A stretch of 64,000 nt of DNA from Streptomyces pristinaespiralis (GCF_001278075.1 NZ_CP011340.1:2232001-2296000); one strand, 5' to 3'. Positions 1 through 9,073 are shown, counted from the stretch's first letter. The notes: generated by a model from the sequence alone, not told the origin. Numbers and translations are program-made.

Positions 1-329
1 TTCGGATCTATCTGCTGGTCCACGGCGGGCAGTATGGACGACGAAGCTGTACGAGACCAATGTGGTCCGCCGATCGGCTTCCTCCGGCCTCATTCGGTCT
101 TGCCGGGGCCAACGCGGTTGCGGACGCACCGGCGGGCGGCGGGCGCGTCGACAAGCACCAGGCTGCGGCCGTGGTCCGCGTAGGGGGCGGCGGTGAAATC
201 CTGCTGCCGACAAAGACGGTTCCGCCGCCTTCGAGGACCAGGGAATCGAGCATGGCCGCCACCTCTCCGCAGGCTCGGCACTCCGACGCCTGCAGAACTA
301 CGTCCGCCTTGATACACCCTGCTTGGCGG

Positions 330-1536
330 ATTGCCCGGGTGGTTTCGGCGATGTTGTCGGCTCCGAGGGCCTTCAGGGAGCCGATGGCCAGGGTGCGGAA
401 GGTGGCCATCGCCCGAGGTGCGGTCCCGGTGTAGATGGTGGAGGCGTCCTCCGCGAACGTGACATCGCGGATGTGGTGGCTGGAGTTTTCCACTCCCCAG
501 TGCCCTCGGATCACGGTGGCCAGATCGGCCGGGTGGCCTGGTGGGCGTCGAGGCTGGTGACGGCGTAGACGCTCTCGCGGCTCTCGCGTTTGCCGGTGGG
601 TTGGCAGCGGCGGTGGACGCGGATGGCCAGGCGGGCGTGGGGGTAGGCGATCCCGCCGAGCTCGTCTGGGATGGCGCAGGTCTTGATCGAGCTGGACTCG
701 CGTCTGCCGTGGCCGACCTCGGAGGCGGCGTGCTGGACGGGGATGTCGCGCCACGGCAGGGTGGCGAGTTGGTGGTGTGCGGTCGGCTGGTTCGTCTTGA
801 TCACGGCGATGTAGTGGGCCTTTTTGGCCTCGACCAGCCAGGAGATGTTCGCCTTGACCGAGTGCAGCGCGTCGAAGGTGACCACGGCGTCGGCCAGATC
901 CAGCGGTGCCAGCAGCGGCTTGAAGTGGGTGGTCTCGTTCGTCTTCGCGCCGACCTCGACCCGGGCGAGGGTCACGACGCGGCCGTGGGTGACCGCCGAG
1001 AGCAGATGGCGGCGGGGTGAGGTCAGTCGGGCGGAGGCTTTGAGCGCCTTGCCGTCCACGGCGATAGCCCGCCGCGGTCCGGCCGTCGCGGACGTCCCGG
1101 CGTCGCCCGCGGTGGTGGCCGCGGTGTCGGTCGGCGAGGTAGGCCCCCACGGCCTGGTCCAGTTGGCCGCCGTCGAGGTGGTGCAGGACGCGGCCGATCG
1201 TTGCCGGCGATGGGCAGCGCCGCCAGACGAGCAGGTGCCGGCGGATGCCGATGGCCGCGAGCTGTCCGGCCTGGGCGCGGGCGCCCCAGTCGGCGAACTC
1301 GTCGATGCTCCTGGCGCCGGAAACGGCCGCGCAGGCGCACACCAGCAAGATCGCGGCCAGCGGGTACCACCGGCCCCGCCGCGACCGCGGGTCGACACCG
1401 ACTCGAGGTACGGACGCAGGTCGGCGATCCGGTCCGCATCCAGCGGACCCAGCTTCGCGAGCACGACAGGGACGGGGGGAAGATGCAACAGCAGGCACAG
1501 GACAGTCTCGTGATCATCGGGCGTAAGACGCCACAA
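330..1536 (-). pseudogene. ISAs1-family transposase, frameshifted
   Basis: This is a degenerate DDE transposase of the ISAs1 (H-repeat) family. Recognisable family blocks appear in order but in different frames: an N-terminal helical block from 1536, a middle block with the motif AVDGKALKAS and the VVTFDALHSVKANISWLVE stretch, and a C-terminal block reading RGHWGVENSSHHIRDVTFAE then ALGADNIAETTRAIR. At least three frame changes are needed to join them, so no complete protein is made. The homology stops near 330; the rest to position 1 reads open on the minus strand (a KADVVLQASECRACGEV stretch) but I do not recognise it. A terminal inverted-repeat-like sequence upstream of the start marks the outer end. 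The family identification is from motifs; inactivity is inferred from the frame breaks. Confidence 0.8.
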
Positions 1537-1592
1537 TGATCACGAACCCCGTGCCTGCACTGCTACCCACCCAACACCCCACCCATCCAGAG

Positions 1593-1612
1593 AACTTGAA
1601 GCCGCCCTGTAA
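1593..1612. repeat. ISAs1 terminal inverted repeat (upstream end)
   Basis: Read inward on the minus strand the end is CAGGGCGGCTTCAAGTTCTC. It resembles the end at 3440-3459 (CAGGGCCTGATCAAGTTCCC), sharing the CAGGGC start and the CAAGTTC block. It lies just upstream of the transposase pseudogene and just before the start of the MFS gene. Confidence 0.55.
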
Positions 1613-1643
1613 TGATCACCGGAGTCACCAGGGAGCCCGCAGC

Positions 1644-2915
1644 ATGACCGGCACCACGGAGGCCCTTAGCGGGTCGGCTGCAGTCGACAATGCAGCACGA
1701 AGTGTCACGCGCCCGTTTTACGTATACGCCGTGCTCACCAACACGCTATTCCAGCGCGGCGTATTCGTCCTCTTCCTTCAGCAGCGAGGCTTCTCCGCCG
1801 AGCAAGTGGCCCTACTGCAGACACTGCTCTACCTGGTCAGCGGATTTGCGGAGTTGCCGACGGGAGTCATCGCCGACCGAATCGGCAGGCGTGCCAGCAT
1901 CGTGATCGGCCAGATGCTGATAGCTGGATGTCTGCTCGGTCAGGTGGCGTTCTCCAACTACTGGGTGTTCCTGGCGCTGTTCATTGGGCAGGGCGTGGGC
2001 ATGGCGTGTGTGTCCGGTTCGGACACCGCCCTGCTGTACGACCTGCTCGTGCGTCGTGGTGCAACGGCCAGCTACGTCAGGATCAAGTCCCGGTTCACCA
2101 TGCTCGGGACGGTCACCTCGGGAGCCGCCATCGTCCTTGGCGGCCAACTGCAGCAGATTTCCTGGGGAGTCGTCTACGTCGGTTCGGCGGCGTGCCTCGC
2201 CCTAGCCGTGGTGGTGCTGATGTCACGGGTGCCCGAGATCCGCGGCGCGGACGCGGCGGACGAACAGGACGGAGCCGAGGAGGAGCACGGCGACGCCACA
2301 GCATGGCGGGCGATGCTTCAGGTCGCCACGCCGGCGCTCGTGACGCTCGTCGTGGTGTACGGATTGATGCATGCGACTTTGACGCCGTACATCATTTTTA
2401 CGCAGAAGACCCTCTCCGATCAGGGAGCGGGCACCGCATTGGTCAGCGTGGTCATATCGGCGGGATTCTTCGCTGGCGGGCTCACTCCGCTGCTGTCGGA
2501 CCGCGCGGACCGGCGCATCGGGTATCGGGTCATAGTCCCGGTGTCTCTCCTGACGCTCGCCGCGGCACTCGGCCTGAGCGGCCTCGGCCTTGTCTGGGTC
2601 ACCATCGCCGCGTTCCTGGCCCTGGTCGGGATTCCCGAGATCACCGCCGTGATCGTGGACAACGTGTTCAACGAGGCCGTGCCGTCGCGCCACCGGGCGA
2701 GCCTGCTGTCGATGATCGCATTCGTGGAGTCGGCGCTCATCGGCATCGGCTATCTCGTCCTCGGCGCGCTCATGGACGGGCTGGGCTCCAGTGTGGGCAT
2801 GGCCGCCTACGCCGCGGTCCCGCTGCTGGCATGTCTCCTGTGGCTACCGGTGCTCTTCCGAGGGGCACGGGTGACCACCGAAATCGAGAAGCCCGCCGAC
2901 CAAAAGGCATCCTGA
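1644..2915 (+). CDS. MFS transporter, 12-TM drug/sugar type
   Basis: A 423-residue polytopic membrane protein of the major facilitator superfamily, so a proton-coupled exporter or importer in the cytoplasmic membrane; the substrate cannot be read. The MFS motif A appears near residues 74-86 (GVIADRIGRRASI), followed by alternating hydrophobic segments and a long hydrophilic central loop rich in Asp/Glu (residues ~195-215) that separates the two six-helix halves. I chose the ATG at 1644 because GGGAG sits eight bases upstream; the open frame runs back to 1536 but that part lies over the IS terminal repeat. The gene is flanked on both sides by IS debris and may be a passenger. A strong hairpin terminator follows. 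Confidence 0.85.
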   Translation: MTGTTEALSGSAAVDNAARSVTRPFYVYAVLTNTLFQRGVFVLFLQQRGFSAEQVALLQTLLYLVSGFAELPTGVIADRIGRRASIVIGQMLIAGCLLGQVAFSNYWVFLALFIGQGVGMACVSGSDTALLYDLLVRRGATASYVRIKSRFTMLGTVTSGAAIVLGGQLQQISWGVVYVGSAACLALAVVVLMSRVPEIRGADAADEQDGAEEEHGDATAWRAMLQVATPALVTLVVVYGLMHATLTPYIIFTQKTLSDQGAGTALVSVVISAGFFAGGLTPLLSDRADRRIGYRVIVPVSLLTLAAALGLSGLGLVWVTIAAFLALVGIPEITAVIVDNVFNEAVPSRHRASLLSMIAFVESALIGIGYLVLGALMDGLGSSVGMAAYAAVPLLACLLWLPVLFRGARVTTEIEKPADQKAS

Positions 2916-2927
2916 AACAGACCATCT

Positions 2928-2964
2928 CGAGCAACGCCCTGCCCGATGGCAGGGGCGTTGCTCG
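2928..2964 (+). terminator. Hairpin terminator after MFS gene
   Basis: The arms CGAGCAACGCCCTGCC and GGCAGGGGCGTTGCTCG pair around a short loop with one bulged base, beginning 13 bases after the MFS stop codon. No long T run follows, as is usual in Streptomyces. Confidence 0.75.
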
Positions 2965-3179
2965 TTGACATGTCGCTCCCAGTCGGCGACGGAGCTGTCA
3001 TCGCGACGATCAGCGCCAAACGGGATGGGAAGAAGCGCGCCACTGGGGCAGATGTTCAGCCTGGATCCACCGCGTAACGGTCGGCCTGTGGACGGCGAAA
3101 TGAGAAGAGGTACCCGCTGACCCGCGAGAATGGGAGTTCCTACGCTTCCATCCGCCGCTCGCAGCAAGGCACCTCGTAA

Positions 3180-3449
3180 GTGAAAGTCTCCCACAGGCCC
3201 GCGGAGCTGTTCGCCGTGTTCGATAACCCCGACCTGATCGCGCATGCCGAGCTTATCCCCACGATCCAGCTGGCCGAGCGGTGCGCCCTGCCTCGGGCGA
3301 TGGCCACCTTCCGCAGCCTGGCCATCGGCCCCCTGAAGCCCCTCGGAGCCGACAACATCGCCAAAACCACCCGGGCAATCCGCAACGAACCTGAACGCGC
3401 ACTCGCCATCTTGGGCATCACCAACAACCCGGGCACCCAGGGAACTTGA
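3180..3449 (+). pseudogene. Chimeric transposase scrap (IS1380 5' end joined to ISAs1 3' end)
   Basis: An 89-residue open frame made of two unrelated pieces. Residues 1-35 (FDNPDLIAHAELIPTIQLAER region) look like the N-terminus of an IS1380-type transposase. From residue 36 onward the sequence ALPRAMATFRSLAIGPLKPL and ALGADNIAKTTRAIR-like text matches the C-terminus of the ISAs1 transposase at 330-1536, including its natural end (ILGITNNPGTQGT). The join is near 3285. It reads as one frame by chance or after recombination, lacks the catalytic residues of both families and cannot be a working transposase. The two ISAs1 copies differ at several residues, so this is not a piece of the first one. 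Confidence 0.65.
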
Positions 3450-3459
3450 TCAGGCCCTG
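3440..3459. repeat. ISAs1 terminal inverted repeat (downstream end)
   Basis: The sequence GGGAACTTGATCAGGCCCTG directly follows the ISAs1 C-terminal scrap and overlaps its stop. It is the inverted counterpart of the end at 1593-1612. Rhs-derived sequence begins immediately after it. Confidence 0.55.
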
Positions 3460-3460
3460 A

Positions 3461-3735
3461 CTCGTAGTGCCAGGTGTCCGGCTTGCGGAAAGGGGTGTTT
3501 TCTGGCGGAGGGTGATGCGGCCGAGCGCGTCGTGTTCGTAGCGCACGGTACCCGCGCCGGCGATCCGAGTGCCTTGATAGGCGCGTGTGCCCGTCACGGC
3601 GGGGACGGGTGGGGTGGCCGGCCGGGAGGCCTCTGTCTGGTTTCCGGCGTCGTAGTAGGCGTACTGCTCCGTCCGGCCCCTCGCAGGGACGGCCGTGACG
3701 CAGCCGGTCGAGTCCATGTCGACACGGCGGGGCGT
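3461..3735 (-). pseudogene. Rhs/YD-repeat fragment
   Basis: The minus strand encodes a short run of YD-repeat sequence: a DMDSTGCVTAV segment, then YAYYDAGNQTEASRP, then TRAYQGTRIAGAGTVRYEHD and ALGRITLRQ. It lines up closely with residues of the intact Rhs protein encoded at about 5400-5650 (GNQTEASWP, TYQGTRITHAGALRYEHD). It has neither the N-terminus nor the toxin end. It is bounded by an IS end on one side and a tRNA-synthetase scrap on the other, so it is a remnant of a second Rhs gene or of duplication of the first. Confidence 0.75.
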
Positions 3736-3736
3736 C

Positions 3737-3905
3737 ATGCTCCTGGCCGATGAGCCGAACATCCGCGAGACGATCGCCTTCCCGCTCAACGGCAACGCCC
3801 GGGCCTGCTGATGGGGGCTCCGACGGAGCTGGAAGAGGCCCGCCTGCGCGAGCTGAACATCCAGCTGCGCAAGCGGGTGGAGAAGACCCTGGAGAAGCCG
3901 ATCGA
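3737..3905 (+). pseudogene. 3' fragment of an aspartyl-tRNA synthetase-like gene
   Basis: Two adjacent frames together read MLLADEPNIRETIAFPLNGN, then MGAPTELEEARLRELNIQLR. This is the typical C-terminal end of bacterial class II aspartyl-tRNA synthetases: the IRE/FP part of motif 3, then the GAP and REL..I tail. A frameshift separates the two halves near 3806 and everything upstream is missing. The text abuts the Rhs fragment at 3735. It could come from a second, mobile aspS-type gene. Assignment to the Asp rather than the Lys/Asn branch of the class is by resemblance only. Confidence 0.5.
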
Positions 3906-3931
3906 CGGCCGCCCGATCACGGAGGCGGTCC

Positions 3932-4072
3932 ACCGGACCTCACCGGCGTTTCACCCGCCCGCGCGAACGGGCGGGCGGTGGGCCCTGGATCCGCGGCAGC
4001 AACAGCTCAGTCCCCGTGCGGGTCCTCTTGCACGGCGGTGAGCTCACCCAGGGTCCGCATGATCGCGTCGAG
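3932..4072. repeat. Repeat shared with 46773-46912
   Basis: About 140 bp covering the last ~20 codons and downstream flank of the Rhs immunity gene recurs near the second Rhs locus with scattered substitutions. A shared landmark is GGATCCGCGGCAGCAACAGC. The downstream part contains a CCCGCCCGCGCGAACGGGCGG hairpin that could act as a terminator. Confidence 0.8.
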
Positions 4073-4420
4073 GTCGCTCAAGGCCTGCGCGCAGAAACCC
4101 TGATCCCGGGTCGCCGCCTCGACGCGTTCGTCGAAGGCCGGTGAGGCTGCCGGGTTCGCACCGTTTCCCAGGATGCGTGCCGGTGCGAGAAGCCAGTTCC
4201 GCCGGGATGTGTCCACGCGCCAGTCCACTTGAGTCGGTGTCGTTCGGACGGCGTCTTCGATGGTCTGGAGCTTCTCGCCGCTCGGCTCGGCGAACCGCCA
4301 GCCGACATAGGGAACTTGAAGGTGACCGCGGTCCGGGTGAGACCCCGCGCTGAGCTTGAGCCACTCCAAGGCCCCCAGACGTCTGAGGGTCTCGCCCGCC
4401 ACACGGAAACGTGTCGACAT
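4007..4420 (-). CDS. Probable immunity protein for the adjacent Rhs toxin
   Basis: A 137-residue soluble protein with no signal peptide or membrane segment. It starts 22 bases after the Rhs stop codon on the same strand, exactly where cognate immunity genes sit in polymorphic toxin systems; its expected role is to bind and block the C-terminal toxin domain. I do not recognise the family from sequence. The C-terminal residues IMRTLGELTAVQ occur again, with its downstream flank, at 46854-46910 near the second Rhs locus, which supports movement of this 3' end between Rhs loci. The start is supported by an AGAAAGG box. The function is inferred from position. Confidence 0.65.
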   Translation of the reverse strand: MSTRFRVAGETLRRLGALEWLKLSAGSHPDRGHLQVPYVGWRFAEPSGEKLQTIEDAVRTTPTQVDWRVDTSRRNWLLAPARILGNGANPAASPAFDERVEAATRDQGFCAQALSDLDAIMRTLGELTAVQEDPHGD

Positions 4421-4442
4421 GGGTCCGATGCCTTTCTTCTCG

Positions 4443-7400
4443 TCACCAAAGGGGGCCGTCGTAACCCCCGTTACCGACGATCAATTTCTTATCGGGGTTA
4501 TTCAGTCGAATCGCACGTTCATAGTCCCCGTAGGGAATAGGATCGTTGCTCATCGCCGGATCATATACGTACTTTCCGTCCGTATACACATCATGGTATC
4601 GGTACTCCGTCACTTGTGAACCCATATTCTCGGGGATATGAATGTCGCCGCCTTCCCGGAGGGTGAAGTTGACGATCTTCCCGTTGCCGCTAGAGCCCTC
4701 GAGTACTCGTTCCGCGATTTCCGAACAATCGATGTTTCCGCCGCGTGGGGCCGACCTCATGGCGTCTACGGCGGCCTGGTCGGGCGGAAAATCAGGGTTG
4801 GGCTGCCGGAAGTCGTATTTTCCGCGCTCTTCCGGGCACGGAGAAAGCCCGAGCGGGTCGCTCCACCTATGCGGGTTGTGGACGTATGTCGCCGGGTTCG
4901 GGGCCGGGGCGAGGCCCAGCGGGTCCGGGGTGAGGTAGCGGGCCGATTCCGGGTCGTAGTAGCGGAAGTAGTTGTAGTGGAGGCCCGACTCCGGGTCGAA
5001 GTACTGGCCCGGGAAGCGGAGCGGGGTGTATGCCGTGGCGTCGCGGGTCCATGTGGTGGTGCCCCAAAGGGTGGTGCGGGTCCGCCAGGCAAACTCGCCC
5101 GACTCGTCGACGAGTTCCGTCGGGGTGCCGATCAGGTCCGTCACGATGGCGAAGAAGCGGTCGTCGGTGGTGTCGGCCCGGCGTTCCGTCTGGGTCAGGG
5201 GGCGTAGGCCCGCGTGGTCCCAGGTGAGGGTGATCTCCCCCGCCGTCTGTTCGCAGAGGGTCGTGCCGTCCCAGGTGAAGTGGACGGTTTCCAGCGGGGA
5301 TTGCTTCAATATTCGGCGGCCCAGGGGGTCGTACGCGTACCGCCAGACCGTGCCATCCGGGGTAGTGACGGAGCTCAGGCGGTCCTCGGCGTCCCAGGTG
5401 TAGCGCCAGGTGTCCGGCTTCCGAGAGAGGCGAGTTCGTTGGCGGAGTGTGACGCGGCCCTGGGCATCGTGTTCGTAGCGGAGCGCGCCCGCGTGGGTGA
5501 TGCGGGTGCCCTGGTACGTCCGCGGACCCGTTGCATCGTGGGACGGATGGGTCGACGGCCAGGACGCCTCCGTCTGGTTTCCCGCCCCGTCGTACGCGTA
5601 CCGCTCGCTCCAGCCGTTCGCGTGGACGGCCGAGACGCGGCCCGCCGCATCCAGGTCGAAGCGGCGAGGGCCGGAGAGTTCGTCGGTGAGGGAGACGAGG
5701 TTGCCGTCGGGGCGGTAGGCGTAGGCACGGTGCTGGAGGTGGTGGCCCCGGCCGCCGGTGACCTCCTGGGCGGTAAGACGGCCCATCACATCGAACACCG
5801 AGGTCAGGGACGCGAAGTCGCCGACTGTACGGGACGTTTCGCGGCCCGTTGCGTCGTATCCGAACGCGAGTGTGCGGCCTGAGGTGGTGAGTTCCGTTCT
5901 GCGGCCGGACACGTCGCACGACCATGAGCTCACTGCCCCGCCCGGAGTGGTCCGGCCCGTTCGGCGACCCGCCTTGTCGTGGGTAAAGGAGAGCCTGCGG
6001 CCGTTCACCGTCTCCGACTTGAGGCGGCCGAAGCGGTCCCGGATACGGACAAGGGTCGCGTCCGGGCCGGTCGCCGCCGCCAGCTGGTCGAAGATGTCGT
6101 ACTCGTAGGTGCTGACCGCCCCCTCGGCGTCCTTGCGGACGATCCGACCGAGGGTGTCGCGGTTGAACCGGATCGTCTGCCCGAGGCCGTTCGCCCGGGA
6201 GACCAGACGGCCCGCCGCGTCATAGTCGTAGCTCAGCGCCCGGCCGTCGAAGTCCGTCTCCGTGACCAGTCGGCCCGTCGCGTCGTAGGCGTAGTCCCAC
6301 GTCAGCCCCTGCGGGTTGGTCACCCGCGCCAGCCGCAGGCTGGTGTCATGCGAGAACTCGTAGCGGACCCCGTCCGGGCTGGTGCGGGACGTCAGCAGGT
6401 CGAAGTCGGTGTACGTGAACTGGGTCGTGCCGCCCATCACGTCCGTGTGGCTGAGGCAGTTGCCCTCTCCGTCGTACGTCCACGATTCCACCGTGCCGTC
6501 GGGTGCCGTCCGGCGGGACGGCCGGCCCTCGACCGTCCACTCCATCCGGGTCTCCGCGCCGAGAGCATCGGTGATCCGGACCAGACGGCCGAAGGCGTCG
6601 CGCTCGAAGCGGGTCGTGGCGCCCAGCGGATCGGTGACCTCGACGGGGAGGCCCCGGCGGTCCAGGACCAGCCGGGTGGTGGCGCCGAGCGGGTCCGTCA
6701 CCGAGGTGAGCCGGCCGGCTGTGTCGTACGCGAAGTTTGCCGTCGCGCCCGAGGGGTCGGTCATCGACGTGCGGTTGCCGCGCTCGTCGAAGATCTGGCG
6801 CGTGACGTTGCCGTCCGTGCCGACGATGCGTATCGGCAGGCCATTGTCGTCGTACTCGGCCCGCGCCTGCCGTCCGTCGGGGCGCTCCAGCACCGTCATG
6901 CGGCCGTGCTCGTCATAGGTGGAGCGGCTGACGTGGCCGAGGGGGTCGGTGCGGGACAGGAGGCGGTTGTAGCGGTCGTATGCGTAGCGGGTGACCGCGC
7001 CGAGTGCGTCGATCTCGGCGACGACCTGGGCACGGTCGTTGATCACGAAGCGTTTGGTGTGGCCGAGGCCGTCGGTGATGGAGGTCGTCCGCAGGCCGGT
7101 TTCCGGGTCCGTGTCGTCCCACGTGAAATGGGATTCCATGTGGCCGTTGGAGCCGGTCTGGTAGGTGCAGCGGTCCTTCTCGTCGTAGACGTAGTCGTAG
7201 TGGCTGCCGTTGGTGTCGGTCCACGAGGTGATGCGGCCCTGTTCGTCGCAGCCGAAGCGCAGGGGGCGGCCGCAGGAGTTGGTGACGTCGGTGAGGTGAC
7301 CGTCGGTGTAGCCGTAGCGGAGGATCTCCTGATCGCTGCCGTCGGGGGCGGCGCCCGCGAGGTGAAGGGCCGTGACCCGCCCGTCCGCGGTGGTGAGCTT

Positions 7401-8702
7401 CAGGTGGTAGCCACCGTGGTGGACGATCGACGTCGGAGCGCCGGATTCGTCGTGCTCGAAGGTGATCCAGCGACCGTTGCGGTCGTCGATCTGCGCCAAC
7501 AGGGCGAGTTCGGCGGTGTGGTCGGTGAAGTGCCAGACCTGGCCGGTTTCGGGGTCGGTGATCGTGTAGCCGTCGTCGACCCGGTCGATTGGCCAGCGCC
7601 GTCCGTGCGTGGGCAGGACGGGGACACCCGGCGCGGGGTGCGGATAGGCCAGCAGGCTGCCCTCGGCACAGCTGAACACCACGCCTTCGGAGTCGATCTC
7701 CAGGCGTTGGTCGACCGTGCTCGACCAGGTCGGGCCGAACCAGCGGCCTGACCGGTGTGAGGAGTCATGCGTGCGTTGGAACACCAGTGGCAGTGAGCCC
7801 GGCAGGACGATGTCGGTCTGCGGCAGGAGCATGCGGCCGGTCGCGATGTCGACGGGATCTCCGTCGCACTTGGTGTCGCTGCACTTCTTGCCGCCGCTGT
7901 CGGGGTCACGGTCGTGGTCGCCTCGGGTGCTGCCCGGCTTGTTGGCGTCGGGCAGGTGTTTGCCGGCGGTGACCAGGCCCTTGACCGCTCCGGCGCCTTT
8001 GGTGCCGAGGATTTCGGGGATGAGGCGGCCGATGAATTCGGACGGGTCGCCCTTGGCGGCGTCCCAGGCGTTCTTCAGGGCGCGGTCGGGGTTGGCGACG
8101 GTGGAGGCGATACCGGCGAGCGTGGTGTTGACGCCCTTGTAGTACTCGGCCGGGTGGGTCAGGTTGTACATGTCGAGCGGGTTGACCGAGCGGACGAAGT
8201 TGACGATGCCCGCTGTTCCCTTGACCACGCCGCCGGCCAGGTGCATGGATTCCACGCCCATGCCCAGGGCGTAGTCGGTGAACTCGGCCTTGAGTTTGTC
8301 CCGGCCGGTGGGCTCCTTCGGCGCGTGTGCCATCGCCGCCGTCACCGCACTCTTCGCGCTCTCCGCGGCCTCGTTGCGGGCCTTGCGGGCGTCGGCGAGG
8401 ATCTCCTGGGCCCGGGCCCGCTTGGCCTTGCCCGGGTCGGAGAACTCACCCGGGTCCGGCAGCGGGTTGTCCCCGTTGCGGGCCGCGTTGTAGGCCTCGA
8501 CCTTCTTGTTGTACGCCTCGGCCGCCTTCTTGGAGTCGCTCTCACCCTCCCTGTAGAGGGCGATCGCCTCCTTCGCCTTGCCCTGCGCACTGGTGACCGC
8601 CTTGGAGTAGGTTTCCAAAGCCTTGGCCGCGTCCTCGCACGCGTCCGCCGCGCGCAGCCAGTCCGTGGGCAGCGGCTCGAACTTCTGAAATCCGCCGTCC
8701 AC
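4443..8702 (-). CDS. Rhs/YD-repeat polymorphic toxin with papain-like C-terminal domain
   Basis: A 1419-residue contact-dependent toxin. Residues 1-~130 are a helical Ala/Lys/Glu-rich segment resembling the WXG100-like N-termini of type VII-linked actinobacterial Rhs proteins. A DUF6531-type segment follows (VDIATGRMLLPQTDIVLPGS, ~285-360), then some twenty YD repeats (G-R-L-x-x-x-TDPLG / Y-x-Y-D pattern), then the RHS core with the hallmark YDPESARYLTPDPLGL near residue 1250. The variable tail starts after the PLGL motif. It contains Cys1326 (DCSEIAE), His1370 (YRYHDVYTDG) and Asp1381 (VYDP), an order and spacing that suggest a papain-like cysteine protease or deamidase fold (Tox-PL type). 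The GTG start has AGGGGAG four bases upstream. The shell would encapsulate and release the tail; the tail's activity is inferred. Confidence 0.9.
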   Translation of the reverse strand: MDGGFQKFEPLPTDWLRAADACEDAAKALETYSKAVTSAQGKAKEAIALYREGESDSKKAAEAYNKKVEAYNAARNGDNPLPDPGEFSDPGKAKRARAQEILADARKARNEAAESAKSAVTAAMAHAPKEPTGRDKLKAEFTDYALGMGVESMHLAGGVVKGTAGIVNFVRSVNPLDMYNLTHPAEYYKGVNTTLAGIASTVANPDRALKNAWDAAKGDPSEFIGRLIPEILGTKGAGAVKGLVTAGKHLPDANKPGSTRGDHDRDPDSGGKKCSDTKCDGDPVDIATGRMLLPQTDIVLPGSLPLVFQRTHDSSHRSGRWFGPTWSSTVDQRLEIDSEGVVFSCAEGSLLAYPHPAPGVPVLPTHGRRWPIDRVDDGYTITDPETGQVWHFTDHTAELALLAQIDDRNGRWITFEHDESGAPTSIVHHGGYHLKLTTADGRVTALHLAGAAPDGSDQEILRYGYTDGHLTDVTNSCGRPLRFGCDEQGRITSWTDTNGSHYDYVYDEKDRCTYQTGSNGHMESHFTWDDTDPETGLRTTSITDGLGHTKRFVINDRAQVVAEIDALGAVTRYAYDRYNRLLSRTDPLGHVSRSTYDEHGRMTVLERPDGRQARAEYDDNGLPIRIVGTDGNVTRQIFDERGNRTSMTDPSGATANFAYDTAGRLTSVTDPLGATTRLVLDRRGLPVEVTDPLGATTRFERDAFGRLVRITDALGAETRMEWTVEGRPSRRTAPDGTVESWTYDGEGNCLSHTDVMGGTTQFTYTDFDLLTSRTSPDGVRYEFSHDTSLRLARVTNPQGLTWDYAYDATGRLVTETDFDGRALSYDYDAAGRLVSRANGLGQTIRFNRDTLGRIVRKDAEGAVSTYEYDIFDQLAAATGPDATLVRIRDRFGRLKSETVNGRRLSFTHDKAGRRTGRTTPGGAVSSWSCDVSGRRTELTTSGRTLAFGYDATGRETSRTVGDFASLTSVFDVMGRLTAQEVTGGRGHHLQHRAYAYRPDGNLVSLTDELSGPRRFDLDAAGRVSAVHANGWSERYAYDGAGNQTEASWPSTHPSHDATGPRTYQGTRITHAGALRYEHDAQGRVTLRQRTRLSRKPDTWRYTWDAEDRLSSVTTPDGTVWRYAYDPLGRRILKQSPLETVHFTWDGTTLCEQTAGEITLTWDHAGLRPLTQTERRADTTDDRFFAIVTDLIGTPTELVDESGEFAWRTRTTLWGTTTWTRDATAYTPLRFPGQYFDPESGLHYNYFRYYDPESARYLTPDPLGLAPAPNPATYVHNPHRWSDPLGLSPCPEERGKYDFRQPNPDFPPDQAAVDAMRSAPRGGNIDCSEIAERVLEGSSGNGKIVNFTLREGGDIHIPENMGSQVTEYRYHDVYTDGKYVYDPAMSNDPIPYGDYERAIRLNNPDKKLIVGNGGYDGPLW

Positions 8703-8977
8703 AAACTCCCCTGCGCATCGAACGGCACCAACACCGCCGCACGCCGGAACTCCCCCAGCAAACGCGCAAACCCACGCCGACCCGCCACCACCTCATCCAC
8801 CACCGGCACAGCGGGAACCGCCACCGGCCGCTCGGCAGGCACGGCGACCGACGCTGGCACCGGCCCCTCTGCCTGCTCGACCAGTTCCCCCTGGTCGGTC
8901 GGACCAGCCAGCTCGGCCAACTCCGAAAGTCTGGAGAGGCGGTCAGGCCTCGATATGTCATCCCCGTTGTCACTCAC
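8690..8977 (-). pseudogene. Truncated SseB-like protein upstream of the Rhs gene
   Basis: From a GTG at 8977 the minus strand reads a Glu/Pro/Val-rich leader and then FARLLGEFRRAAVLVPFDAQ followed by LWTADF. That is how SseB-type proteins found beside Streptomyces Rhs/WXG genes begin. The resemblance stops at LWTADF, exactly where the Rhs gene begins in another frame; the original frame continues only as shadow of the Rhs gene. I read this as a gene cut short by a deletion that joined it to the Rhs start. A short coupling ORF whose translation feeds the Rhs ribosome binding site is an alternative. Confidence 0.45.
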
Positions 8978-9073
8978 GCACGGAATGCTGTCACGGCCGT
9001 GTTCCCGCGAGCATCGCGGAAACTGGCCCATAGGGGACTCATACGGTTCGTGAGTGACGGAAATCCATGCAGA

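Noticed and set aside
1593..3459. Composite transposon carrying the MFS gene
   Set aside because: The two terminal repeats do not face the gene as a simple composite or passenger unit would need; the first belongs to the IS to its left, and the second faces away.
3737..3905. Lysyl-tRNA synthetase fragment
   Set aside because: First thought because of the class II look, but the FP..(N)..GAP.....REL.I ending fits aspartyl-type synthetases better.
5979..7751. A 590-codon open frame on the plus strand inside the Rhs gene
   Set aside because: It is antisense to regularly repeated YD-repeat codons, has no family features and is an artefact of GC-rich third positions.
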